Positions 36,001 through 47,800 of a stretch of DNA of 64,000 nucleotides are shown in pieces. Location of the stretch: contig NC_135252.1 in the NCBI RefSeq assembly GCF_964204865.1, positions 17,629,383-17,693,382 of the forward strand. The letters run 5' to 3'. Origin of the DNA: Styela clava (lineage: Eukaryota > Chordata > Ascidiacea > Stolidobranchia > Styelidae). The notes under the pieces were generated by a model. That model was not told the origin of the DNA, did not search any database, and saw only the letters and a program-made list of their open reading frames with translations. A program made the translations under genes and the position numbers. Position 1 is the stretch's first letter, and each line of letters begins with the position of its first letter.

Positions 36001-36929
36001 CATTAGATGAACAAAATCCCGTCATCGTTTTTCTCATTTGTTGATTATTCAAGTCCTATGTTCTCGATGCTAACTCTATGAAAAAAGAAAATGTGAAAGC
36101 AGCACGTGGTTTCAGGGTGATAGAAAGACAAGCAAGACGATTTTCAATTCCTCGCATTTTCCATAATTTTTTATGTTATCGAAGATGAATAAAACAGTTC
36201 GCAGAAATGAGACTGGTATCAAAAGTCGATATTAAGATTAATTTCACCTCAAGAAATATACTTGAGATTAAATATCATCCGATCATGGTGTACGTTTTGC
36301 ATCTCATATATGTACATAATAGGTGTTTTCACGTCGATTGTGAATAAATATGTTTAGGAGGGTTACCTAGAAAAACTTGGCAGTAAGAGAAGGCCACGGA
36401 GAGCAATAACAAACGCGGATTGGAAGCGTTAAAGCTCTACGAAAACTGAAATATAAATTTCTTTACAGATACAAGGGGTTTGGTTCCTGACGTTAGGAGT
36501 AGATTACTGGTCCTGGAATGTTCTGTGGAAATGTCATATTATTGCTCCTTTCAACGTAACAGATAATAGAATGAATCTTGGCACCTATAATTTTTTCAAG
36601 TAAGTTCAATGCCTCGTTATGTTTTGCAAAAAACAATGTATATCTGAGAAGTAACTACTTTCTTTATTGTCTGACAGGAATAAATCGAAGGCCCCGCTTT
36701 CCGTCATTGACGACGTCAAACGCGATTCTCAGGGTCAGTTTTGGATGTAAGGGCCTAATGGTAAGAGCATTTTCAAAACCAGTCATTTACCTAATTTCAA
36801 TTCCATTAGTTCCGATATCTTTAATCCGATGTTTATACAGAAAAAATATGGGAAAACTTAGACACAAAGCTGTTTGGAAATAAGAGAAAACTTATATCGA
36901 ACATGGAACATCCTTCTCAAGGTAAGTAG

Positions 36930-37906
36930 GGGAAAGTGGGGAAGGTTGGGACACATTTTTTCTTTTTCATATTTTGAGTCCTTTATTCTGCACATTCATA
37001 TGACTTTGCGGGATTAATGTAGAGAGGAGTAAATGTAGTTTTTATTCGGCGACTACGAAATTCCCTTGCGACACACATTTTACCACCAAAATGCTTTGAA
37101 AAACGTTTGTCAAGTGTTCCACTGTACCCCACTTGTGGGGCACATTCGGACAGACCCTGGGGCACAATGGGTCATTCTGTTAAAATTCAACGAAGTATGC
37201 CTTTAAAAATAAGCAATCAATCAGCATAATCGTCTAAAGAACAGGGAGACCTCAAATTTGAAGATTTAAGATTTTTAAAATCAATGTTCAACCGAAATAT
37301 TTCAGATATTTCACCAAAAAATTCGCTTACAAATTAAATTATTTTCTAATCCGAATCTAAATCTGGAAATATTTTTGATTCTCGAATATATTTCATATTG
37401 GATCATGAGTCGAAAGATACCATAATGTTACATGAAAATATAACGCATCTCTAGGTCTCTAAGCACTTGTTGTATCAAACACTGTCGAATTGTGCCATGT
37501 AGGGCATGTCCCACTGAACCCCGGTCAATTGTTCCGTATAATCAACAAATATGTTCAGATCATCCCACGGCGAAATTCGGAAGGCACATCCACTCGACAA
37601 CGTTATAAATATTTCACAGTGGACTATAGCTAAAATATATCAGACGGTGGTTTGTCACGTTGAAAAGGCTAAGTTAGAAAAAAGAAAAAACTGGAACGGT
37701 GAAATTTTAGTTTCAACCCCCCAAAACTAATTTCACCTCATAGCTTGCGTCGCTTTACCCGTCCGCTGGCTGTTTGCGGGGACGTTGTAACTCACCGAAG
37801 GGCGGATTGAAACATCAACCCGCGGACCGGATTCCGAATATAGTATTAGTGTGAGAGCTGATTTTTCACTGTGCCCCATGTCCCAACGTGCCCCACCTTC
37901 CCCTAC
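36930..37906. mobile_element. MITE inserted at the LpE exon 4 splice donor
   Basis: The ends are inverted repeats: gggaaagtggggaaggttgg on the left, mirrored by ccccaccttccccta on the right. The sequence taagtag, part of the gtaagtag donor, occurs directly before the element (36923-36929) and directly after it (37907-37913). The element therefore duplicated the donor bases. Confidence 0.75.
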
Positions 37907-39124
37907 TAAGTAGGCTAGTCTCGTCACATTGAACGATCAATACATTTAAAAAGGAAAAAGTCAACGCTTTCTTACTTGTTATTCACAGAGGAACCCTGGT
38001 TCTTCACTTCTCCGCACTTTTATGCGACCGACTACTTTACTTTCATCAGTACACTGATGATAATGGACGATGGTAAGTAATTTGTTGCCTACACCGACAA
38101 TGCACTAAAGGGTTGTCTTCTCATATAGTTTATGTCAGGCATAGGTGTGTGTTCAGACAAGATTCTACTAGGGTAAGCCATTAACTTGAGTCTAAGATTA
38201 AAACCGTTGATTATAGTAGACTAATATATATGTAACTTGAATCAAAATGAATCTAAACTATGACGATAGAATGGTGATCAATCAACAAAGCTTAAGCTAA
38301 AGAATGAAAAAAATGCCGGCTATGCTAGATGTTCAGTATTGAATAACAATGGGTGAGTTTAAAACATAAGGTGTTTCGCCGAACACGGGACTTTCATTAA
38401 TCAGCAAAATCGTAGCGTTGATGTAACAATTAAATTTGAGCAGACGCATACAGATTTTCAAGTATAGTTTTTTTGTACCATGGAGGAATTCAAAATAAAT
38501 AAATTATCTTACCAAATGATGGATGGATAATGACATGTAAATCAGCAGTTACCAAGCGCAAAAAACTACAAAAGCAATGAATGAAATAAATTTTTCAGGA
38601 TGGAGGATATGGAGCCGGCTACCATAACGAATCGTAGTAATCTATTGCATGCTGCCCCATGCTTGGCAATATAATATTAAATATCCTTAAATTTCCTGGT
38701 CTACATCTATTTAGAAATCGCGCTGTGACAGGTCCCAAATACACATAATAAATTCCCCCATTTCTTGTATATATTATTAATATTAAATTACAAAACTACG
38801 GTAGTTGCACTCGATAATCTTTTTTTATAGATCGAAAGCTTTTCCAAATTTATACAAGGAATCCTACAATAAACGATGGAGATATTTCAGAGTTCACAAC
38901 ACTCGCAGTTGAACAAGGAGTTGATCCAACCACTTTAACGACATTCGGATGTGGCGATCTTATCCCGTCGGAATTCATGTCAGCCTTATAATGTTCTACA
39001 ATCGTCGACGTCACAAGACATTTTGTTTTCTATCCTCACATTCATGTATTTATTTGGTATATATATATATATATAGATTTATTGTTTCGTCAACCAGAAA
39101 ACAAGCAATGGTACAGAAATATAT

Positions 39125-39315
39125 GGTTCCATTACATTTGAACCCATGACAATTGCACCTGTATGCTATTGTACATATGAATTTTTTTTTGTTTTACGGA
39201 TAGTTGAACCCATACTAACCCTAACCCATGGGTTTTAGCACCCGCATATAGATTGAACCCGTGGATATATATACACATGGGTTCAAATGTACGTGGGTTC
39301 AAATGTACGGTCACC
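39125..39315. mobile_element. MITE with 8-9-bp TSD (copy 3)
   Basis: Same family as 1871-2057 and 6709-6911: begins ggttccattacatttgaacc and ends tacggtcacc. Flanked by aaatatat on both sides. Confidence 0.8.
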
Positions 39316-40077
39316 AAATATATACATAATACACATTCAAATCGTTGTAGTCTGGGGGAGCTATGCGGAGTTGTCGTGCAAAATTGGTGTACTAATGAAA
39401 TTACCAGATATTCGTATAGCTGATTCGGGATTCAGTAATGAATATCACATAGTTTGCAATAATGATAGATTCATCTTGATGACGACGACAACAGTCTTAT
39501 TGCTCTTGAAAAGCGCTTAGTATCAGAGAGGGTTAAGGTTTCTTATAGCCTACTTTTCGTTTTCCATTGTCGCCGTTTCCAGCATTTACCAATATTCCGC
39601 GACGTATCAAATATAAATAAGTCAAGAATCTTGCTGCACACTAACACAAATATATTTTTGTAAAGTTTCTGACCTTAGTCACCTAGGATAGGCGTATACT
39701 TTTGTTTACTTTATACTATTGTACAATATAGCTTATTAACTAGTGATCAGGTGCGACATACTGTATGACGATTGTTAAGAGGTATGCATGGATAGGCAAT
39801 GAAGAACACGTTGTACGTGACCACGCAAGTCAAAATTTATTTTATAAACTTTTCAACAGTGTTTCAAAATTCTAAATGACAGAGCATACTGCAACAGACT
39901 CAATTCACTTTAAACCATTAAGTCCGTTATGTTGAAATCTGAAATACCAAAGTCGACACAAAATTGTATCACGAGGTAATATGCAATGTCTATGGTTTTG
40001 TTTCTACAAGATCTTTCATGCACACGAATTCTTTTTCAATCATTCATTTTGATCGAGATACTCACAAGGTCGGGATA
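39316..40077 (+). promoter_or_regulatory. 5' flank of LpF, shared with LpE
   Basis: The ~190 bp before the LpF ATG is clearly related to the same interval before LpE (34190-34381), for example catgcacacgaattc and tcattttgatcgagata. Conservation upstream of the coding sequence suggests a promoter and leader carried along in the duplication. The rest of the stretch shows nothing. Confidence 0.5.
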
Positions 40078-42744
40078 ATGGAGTCAAGATATTCAGCGTT
40101 TGTGATTATTGTGTTTTTATCTTTTGCATGGAGTCGAGAAATATATTCAGGAAATGAAATTGATTTGGAACGAGTAAGTATTTTGATTTGAATGAAAAAT
40201 ATTTCTCAAACTCATTTTGGTTTCGACATTGGTTTTGCCGAATCTGGAAGAAGCATGGATTAAAGGAATTAGACAGTGCATGCAATAAATTTACTGGCGT
40301 CATTTATATTACTTCGAACTCAACATAAATCTTCGAATGTGTGCGTGAGCTTTAACATTTCATTCAATTATGTATGTCCATGATACAGCACAAAATTTTC
40401 CATTCAGAACAAAAGTATGACTATATCGCAATATTAGATAGAGAAATCAATGGTATTCAAAGTTTATATTAATATTATATTTATTTATTTATAAAAAAAA
40501 TATTCGTTAGGTTTAAAAATAATATCAGTCGGACGATATCCAATTATTTTAGAATATATTTCAGAGAGCTTCCTGAAAATTTTGAAACAAGAGTGGGTCG
40601 TGGACAGAATTGATAGACTAGGCTTTGAAATACGAATAAATATGAATTATATGTATATATGATATGTACTTTCAGTTACAAGGGGTTTGGTTCCTGACGT
40701 TTGGTGTAGATTACTGGACATGGAATGTGTTGTGGAAATGCCATATTATTGCTCCTCTCAACGTAACAGATAATAGAATGAATGTTGGCACGTACAATTT
40801 TCTCAAGTAAGTTTTATGTCTCAGAAAATAATGAAAACGTCGAAAATCTGAGAAATAACTGTTTCAGTTCTCATCTCCTCACTCAAAATATTGGTTTGCT
40901 TTGAATGCGGATGGTGTAAACTAATCCCAAAACACAGCCCAATCATGCCCACTTCAAGTAAACAATTTTAAATTGAAATCCACCGTGTCTGCGGTGTGTT
41001 TATGTTACCAAAGTTAGACACCCGAACGACACTCGTTCGTGTTTTTAATTTTTTTTTTCAAATATTTGTTTGCGAGTGTAATATGGTTAAACTGGCACAA
41101 GTGTTTCTACTTGTTTTAAACCTTATCAGAGGCTTTGCCAGTTTTCCCAATCTACTGTGTGTTCATTGTGTCGTTTTGCGGGTTTTTTTTTCGGGGAAAT
41201 CAAAATAAACGTATACTTATCTGACAGTGATAAATCGGAGACACCGCTTTCCGTCATGGTCGACATCACGCGCGACTCTCAGGGTCAGTTCTGGATGGAA
41301 GCGACTACAGGTGAGCTATGAAGCTAGTCAATTAGCCTACTTGATGTTAATCCTAATAGTAACAAATTGTTTGATCCAATGTTTACGCAGAAAGAATATG
41401 GGAAAAATTAGATGGAAAGCTGTTTGAGGAGAAAAAATCAATTTTTACAAACATGGATCATCCTTCTCGAGGTGAGTGCAGTTACTCCCATCGCCAGATC
41501 ACCACATGTAAACAGAAAACGTTAACTGATGTTTGTTTACTTGGTATTTACAGAATTACCCTGGTACTACTCTCATCCAAACTTTTATGCGACCGACTAC
41601 TTTACTTTCATCAGCAACCTGATGATAATGGAGGATGGTAAGTAGTTTTACGTGACTGGTGGAATGAACAGAGCGGGCTCTGTTACGCAGGCATAGGCCT
41701 ATGTCCAGACTGGCTATCCAATCGAACCCTCTGATCTTAGTATAATATATCTAGCTTGGATTAAAATCTTTCTGACCTACAACGGAAAATGTTATTCAAA
41801 CAACTAAGCATAAAAGACCATAAAAAGCTACCATCCGACGCGCGATGAGAAATCATCTCGAACAATGTGTTGCGTACTGTAACTTGTAAGGGGTGTTTGT
41901 CCTATGTCAGTAAGGACGAATATTATTGGACACGTAGTGGACATAACGATCGTTTCAATATTATGTTGTTCTTGTTGTTCTTGTTATTTGACACAGGATA
42001 ACACACCTAGTGGAAATATTAAAAAACTGCTTTTCTCTTCGAATACTGGACCAATTGCTATGAAATTTTCAGTGGTTGTAGATAAAATAAATATTGAACG
42101 TAGACAACAACAGTCTACTAAGTGAACTAAACAAGAAATGATTGCACGTAATACTACGCGCCTAAAGAACGTGGCAGAGAAAAAGGGAGGGTGAATATTT
42201 TGAATCAAACTGAAAGGACGGCGGAAATTCAGGAAATGTGCAAAAAACTTAAACCTCAATTGTGTTAAGGTATAGTGTACAATTTGGATCCGTATCCACG
42301 TGTGTCGCTTCACAAATGAATATACGATAAGTAATCTTTGCATGCTGTTCTAATTACCATATAATACTGAATATATAATCTTAAATCTGACAACACATTT
42401 TTTCGGTTTCGCGTGAATTTAGAAATCGCTCTGTTACGGATCCGAAATACAGGGTGCCACAAAAAAACCTCCCAAATGTTTTCCACCCTGTATATATGGA
42501 TTCCCCATCTCTTGTATACATTGAATTACTAAACAAACGGTTGTTGCAATCGATAATAAATATTATTTTTTTTTGTTTTAAAGGTCGGAAGCTTTTCAAA
42601 ATTTTTACCAGGAATCCGACAATAAATCCTGAAGATATTACAAAGTTCACAGCACTCGCAGTTGAACAAGGAGTTGATCCAACCACGTTGACGAAATTCG
42701 GATGTGGTGACCTGACCCCCTCGGAATATATGTTAGCTCAATAA
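40078..42744 (+). CDS. LpF: intact lipocalin-like secreted protein
   Basis: Exons are 40078-40173, 40676-40806, 41228-41310, 41391-41471, 41554-41637 and 42584-42744, all with GT/AG sites and matching phases, giving 211 residues. Signal peptide MESRYSAFVIIVFLSFAWS; then REIYSGNEIDLER; exon 2 LQGVWFLTFGVDYWTWNVLW with KCHIIAP and an N-glycosylation site (NVT); exon 3 DSQGQFWMEATTG; exon 4 RIWEKLDGKLFEEKKSIF; exon 5 YYSHPNFYATDYFTFI; exon 6 FTRNPTINPEDITKF and a C-terminal FGCGDLTPSEYMLAQ. Gly-x-Trp near the mature N-terminus, two Cys that could pair, and the R-x-P helix give the lipocalin layout. It is the best-preserved member of the + strand subfamily and the reference for judging LpD, LpE and LpG. 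Confidence 0.75.
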
Positions 42745-44500
42745 TATTCTAAAAACCTTGATGTCACAAGATTTTTGTTCTACATTCTCATATCCATGAT
42801 TAATTCAATATTTGGAGTTATGAGACAGAATTATCATTTAATAAAATGCATTGCTCAATATGTATTTCTGTAACGTTTCGTCCAAGATCAGACTTCTTCA
42901 GACAAGCATTTAGGTAACAATCAGTTGGGGTTACGTGAAACTAACTACCTTTCCTTGTCATATATGGGCAATAAATGTGTATAACGCAAGGATGCTGTAG
43001 CAGGGTAAAAAGGACTGACATTCAATAGCGTTCGTGTGGGGGTCAAGGCTACAATATTAAATATTTACCTTAAGATGAAATAGAAATCAAGTTTAAGCGT
43101 ATAACGGTAAATAATGTTTCAAATTAGTATAAATCGGTGGTTTATCCATCTCGTAAATTCATCTCTAGCGGTTCGAATGTTCCAAATTTGAAGTATATTT
43201 AGTTTTAGTTTCAGGAAAGCGATCCTAATAAAGGAAAATTTTACGATAACTCTACTCGTTGACTAATGATCCGCATATTCAATTCATATACAAATCCGAT
43301 TACCCGATGTTTCTACGGGGCTTTGTAGATATGTAAAGTGGGGCAAATTTTCGGCAAGTTTAAAAAATACTTTCTCGATTATTTTTCAAGAGCAAGACTC
43401 TATTGATGTAATGCAATAAATATATATATATCAAAATTTCAATTTAGGGAACATATAAAAAATTAGCAAAATCATTCCAGGTGTGTCTTGACTGACAAGC
43501 GGTCATACAATGACTTCTGCAGTATGCGAAAGTTATTGTCTAGCTTCAAGAGTAGTGTGATAAATTTTATTCGCAACGATATCAGGGGCATCAGAATTTC
43601 CGATTTTTTCTAATTCCAAGCGAGCGTCGAGTCGGACTAGAAGAGATCAGTCGATCTCGAGCTATTTTGACGATTTTAGTCGACCGCGGTCGAAAGCAGG
43701 TTGGCCACCCATGTTCTATCTAGGGCAGTGGTTTTTAAACTTTTTGAGCCCCACGCCCCTTTTTTCTTTGAAAAACTGCTTTTGTGATGGGCCGGTTGCT
43801 TCATATTAAGATGGCGCTGTAAGAGTCTCATAGCGTTATTGCTCAGACTGTTTATGCATAAAACGCATCGGAGTGCAACTTCGCCATTCACTGTCGTATG
43901 TATGAAACCATACTTAAGATAATCGTTATCATACATTCTCCGTTTTCCGCTCAGTTTGCAATACCTGGTAAAGTCAAACTAAGTTTTAAGTTAAACTAAA
44001 CACGCAACAAACGTCTGCTTTTTGTGTTTTAAAGTATTTTCTGCTTGAACCTTTACATAAGACACGTAAAATCTTTGTTTTGGTGTTTATTCTCCTTAAA
44101 TCAGGAATTTTACCTGACATATGTCTTGTGTCGCGAAGACGATGATAATTCCTTTTATTGTTCTCGCGCGGAACCATGACACCTGCGAGGAAAACGAGTT
44201 TTTATTATATATTCATCAGCGACGAGATGCTGAAGATAGAATAAAGAAGTGAATACGCAACCAAAAATTTCTTGATTGAAAAAGCGGCATTATAAAATAC
44301 TGAAAATAAAACGGAAAACGCCATGACTTTTGTTATGGGATGGACCGCGACAGATTAAAAACACTTTCTTAGACATTGCAAACCTTATAAATTCCTTGTG
44401 CCTGTGAAACACCTGTAGTGTTCTAAAACTATGGACTTGTGATAAATTTTACTCCTTGGAATTTTATCGCAAACTTGAGAATTTCTCTAACAGTGATATC
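42745..44500. other. Intergenic, no gene supported
   Basis: AT-rich. A sequence at 43726 (cagtggtttttaaacttttt followed by gagcccc) looks like one end of a hAT-like element, but I cannot place the other end or a TSD. Ends with atatc (44496-44500), the target site of the LTR element. Confidence 0.4.
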
Positions 44501-44808
44501 TGTAATGAATGAGAAATATAGTACCTTGATATAAGGCTTTATTCAACTTAAATTTAAAGCACTCTTAGAATGAATCTAAAATAATATAACAAGCAAATGT
44601 TATTAAACAAGAAAACAAATACGTATCGAATTGCTGATGCTAACAGTAAGCGGCTCAATAGTTAAATGAATAAAGTTGAAAGAATTAACACACTACATCT
44701 ACAGCACAGCAATGATTGGTGTCTGATTTAAAACGCCACAGCAATCATCGCTTGACTGCAGCTGTATAAACAAATAGATACATTGAGTTGCATTTCCAAG
44801 TTATCACA
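44501..44808 (-). repeat. 3' LTR
   Basis: 308 bp, TG...CA ends on the minus strand; near-identical to 48478-48787. Directly upstream on the minus strand the purine-rich aaggtggcggtgaatg could act as the polypurine tract. Confidence 0.9.
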
Positions 44809-44820
44809 TTCACCGCCACC

Positions 44821-47800
44821 TTAGAGATTTAGTCTGTCTACGGTTCGGCGTTCCCTGGTTGATCTCCTTAGAACTGGAGGCGATGGAGATCTAGAGACAA
44901 TATTATTTTCAACAATATTTTCTTGCGTTTGAGTTTTATTGTTTCCTTGATTGATAGATGGAGACATAGGTTGAATCGAGGACTCGTCTCTAACGTGCAA
45001 TGGTGTTTCATGGTTGATATTGTCTGTCCCTTGCCTATTCATCGAAATTTCGTAACCGACAGGGGCCAGATGTTTTGAGGCTACAGTTGTTTCTCTGCCA
45101 TCTGGAAATCGAACATGAGCATATTGTGGATTTGCTTCCAGAAGCTCGACTTCATCTACTAAAGGTTCGGTTTTCGACTTCCTGACATATCTTTTCAAAA
45201 GCACTGGTCCCGGCGTTGACATCCAGGATGGAATAGAACATCCAGACGTAGATCTTCTGGAGAATTTGAAAACTCGCTCATGAGGAGTCTCATTGGTGGC
45301 TGTACACAATAACGACCGTATGGAATGCAAAACATCAGGCAAAACTTCATGCCACAATTGAACAGGAAGACGTTTCGATTTCAGCGCCAACTTCACCCCA
45401 TTCCATATCGTGCCATTAAAACGTTCAACCTGTCCATTTCCTGCAGGATTATATGGTGTGGTGCGACTTGTTGCAATATCTTTGTCATTGAGAAAAGAGC
45501 GAAGTTCTCGACTCATGAAAGCAGAACCTCTGTCTGAATGTATAAAAGCAGGCATTCCAAATGTAGTGAATAGTTGCGTGAGACATTTAATGACACCTGC
45601 TGTGGAAACATCTGGACATGGGAATGCAAACGAAAATCTCGAAAATTCATCGACTACGCACAGAAAGTATCGATTATTATTGTTTGACGGTAGAGGTCCT
45701 TTAAAGTCTATATTGAGACGTTCAAATGCCTGTGTAGCTTTGATAAGGTGCCCGGTGTCAGGTTTATGAAATCGCGGCTTGCATTCACAACAAACAGGAC
45801 ATGTTGAAATAACTTTTCGAATGTCATCCATCGAATATGGCAAATTCCTGACTCGAATAAAGTGAGACATTCTCGTAATTCCTGGGTGACACAGAGCGTC
45901 ATGAAGTTTATACAAAAGATGATTTTCGGGATCTTGTACAGTTGCGCACGATATTCTTGAAAGTGCATCAGAGGGAATATTTTCTTGCCCAGGACGATAA
46001 CGAATGTCAAAACTATAGCAGCAGAGTTCTAGTCGCCATCGCATGATTTTATCATTTTTAATCTTTGTTCTGTGATTTCGATTGAACATAAATGATACGG
46101 ATCTCTGATCTGTTATAAGAGTGAAATGTTTACAAGTGAGATAGTGACGCCAATGACGAACAGCCTCAATGATGGCCTTTGCTTCCTTCTCTATTGAAGG
46201 GTGTTTGAGTTCTGGACCTTGTAGCATGCGAGAGAAAAAAGCCACTGGTCTCCCACCTTGGTTTAGGGTTGCAGCCAATGCTACATCAGAGGCATCTGTT
46301 TCTACTTCAAAAGGTAAAGTTTCATCCACAGCTATAACGACAGCAGATTCTACGAGTCGCTTCAATTCGTGAAACGCATGAATTGCCTGGTCGTCGAGAG
46401 GGAAAGTTTTCGCAGATGCTAGTGGTCTGATAGTATCAGAAAACTTTGGTATCCACTTTGAGTAGTACGAGAAAAACCCAAGACAACGCTTTAAAGTGGA
46501 AACTGAGGTAGGAATCGGCAAACGCCGCAAAGGTTCTAGTCTCCCAGGATCCGGACGTATTTGGCCTTCCTCAATCTCGTAACCTAGAATCTGAAGTTTT
46601 CTGGTCGAAAATATGCTTTTGTTTTCGTTCAATTTTAGATTTCGTCGTTTAGCGGCTTCTAGAAACTTCTGCAAGTTGATATCATGGTCTTGTTGAGTAT
46701 GCCCACAAATGGTAATGTTATCGAGATACGCGAAAACACCGGTCAGGTTTTCTTCTTTTACCAGGTTCATCATTGCCCTCTGGAAGCAGGCCACACCATT
46801 TGTGACTCCAAACGGTAAACGAGTGAACTGGAACAGAGCACCCGCAGCTTCGAAAGCAGTATATTTCTGGTCTTCCTTTTCAAGTGGAACCTGATGGTAT
46901 GCACTTTTTAAATCCACTGTGCTATACACACGATAATGAGCAATTTCGTTGATTATATCGCTCATATTAGGTAAAGGAAACGCGTCTAACTGAGTAAATT
47001 TATTGATGGTCTGTGAATAATCGATTACAAACCTTCGTTTCCCATTTTCACCCTTTACAACGACAACTTGAGCTCTCCACGGAGATCTGCTAGGCGTTAC
47101 AATTCCTTCCTGTAACAAACGGTTGACCTCCATTTCAATAAACTTTCTGTCATCTTTGGAATACCAACGAGACTTTGTAGCAATAGGATGGCAGTCAGCA
47201 GTCAGATTTTTGAATGGTTCTGGTGGCAAACTTTTGAAAGTTGAAAAGCCACATACAGACATTGGAGGTCGATCGCCGCCGTAATTATAAGTTACACTTT
47301 GATGTTGTCCTTGAAAGTCTATTCCAAGTAAAATGTCACAACATAGATCATCCATTACTCTCAATATGAATTTTCGATAGTGTCGGCCCTGATATTCAAT
47401 ATCAGCTGCTGTGCAACCTTTTATAGGCATGGAACACGCCAGAGAAGCCATTGCCACCTTGTCCTTAACTGTGTCCCTTTTGATTGGGAGGTTACACCTT
47501 TCTATGAGACGAGGGTGTATGAAACTCTGACTACTGCAACTATCAAAAAGTGCGCGTACTTTGTGTCTCTCAATATGAATCACAGACGACGACCCTCTCA
47601 ATGATTTCGGGGTATTGTCAAAAGCCATTCCTAATATATACGAGTTAGAACATGCAGTGACTTTGTCAGGATTTTGTGGGTTGAAAACGGTTCCTCTGCA
47701 GACTTTTATGAAATGTCCTTTTTTATGACATTTGAAACAAAACACATTTCGGGCTGGACATTTTGAACGAGGATGTTTCTTTCCGCCACAGAAAAAGCAC

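Larger units (their letters stand above)
34382..38991 (+). pseudogene. LpE: lipocalin-like gene with one nonsense codon
   Basis: Six exons in the family layout: 34382-34477 (signal peptide MKSRYSVFVIIVFLSFAWS), 36469-36599 (IQGVWFLTLGVDYWSWNVLW), 36678-36760, 36841-36921 (IWENLDTKLFGNKRKL), 37989-38072 (FYATDYFTFISTLMIMDD) and 38831-38991 (YTRNPTINDGDISEF, FGCGDLIPSEFMSAL). All splice sites and phases are intact (212 codons), but exon 3 reads Trp-Met-stop: TAA at 36748-36750 where LpF has GAA. Using the gt inside gtaagg at that point puts exon 4 out of frame. Every other codon looks healthy, so this is a very recent pseudogene, a null allele, or a sequence error. Introns carry a complete 854-bp transposon and a 0.98-kb element placed at the exon 4 donor. 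Confidence 0.75.

Noticed and set aside
43676-44177. Possible hAT-like transposon starting at 43726
   Set aside because: Only one end is recognisable; no partner end or target duplication could be placed, so no element is called.
45325-46372. Plus-strand open frames within the LTR element
   Set aside because: They are antisense to the intact Gag-Pol frame, whose domains explain the sequence.
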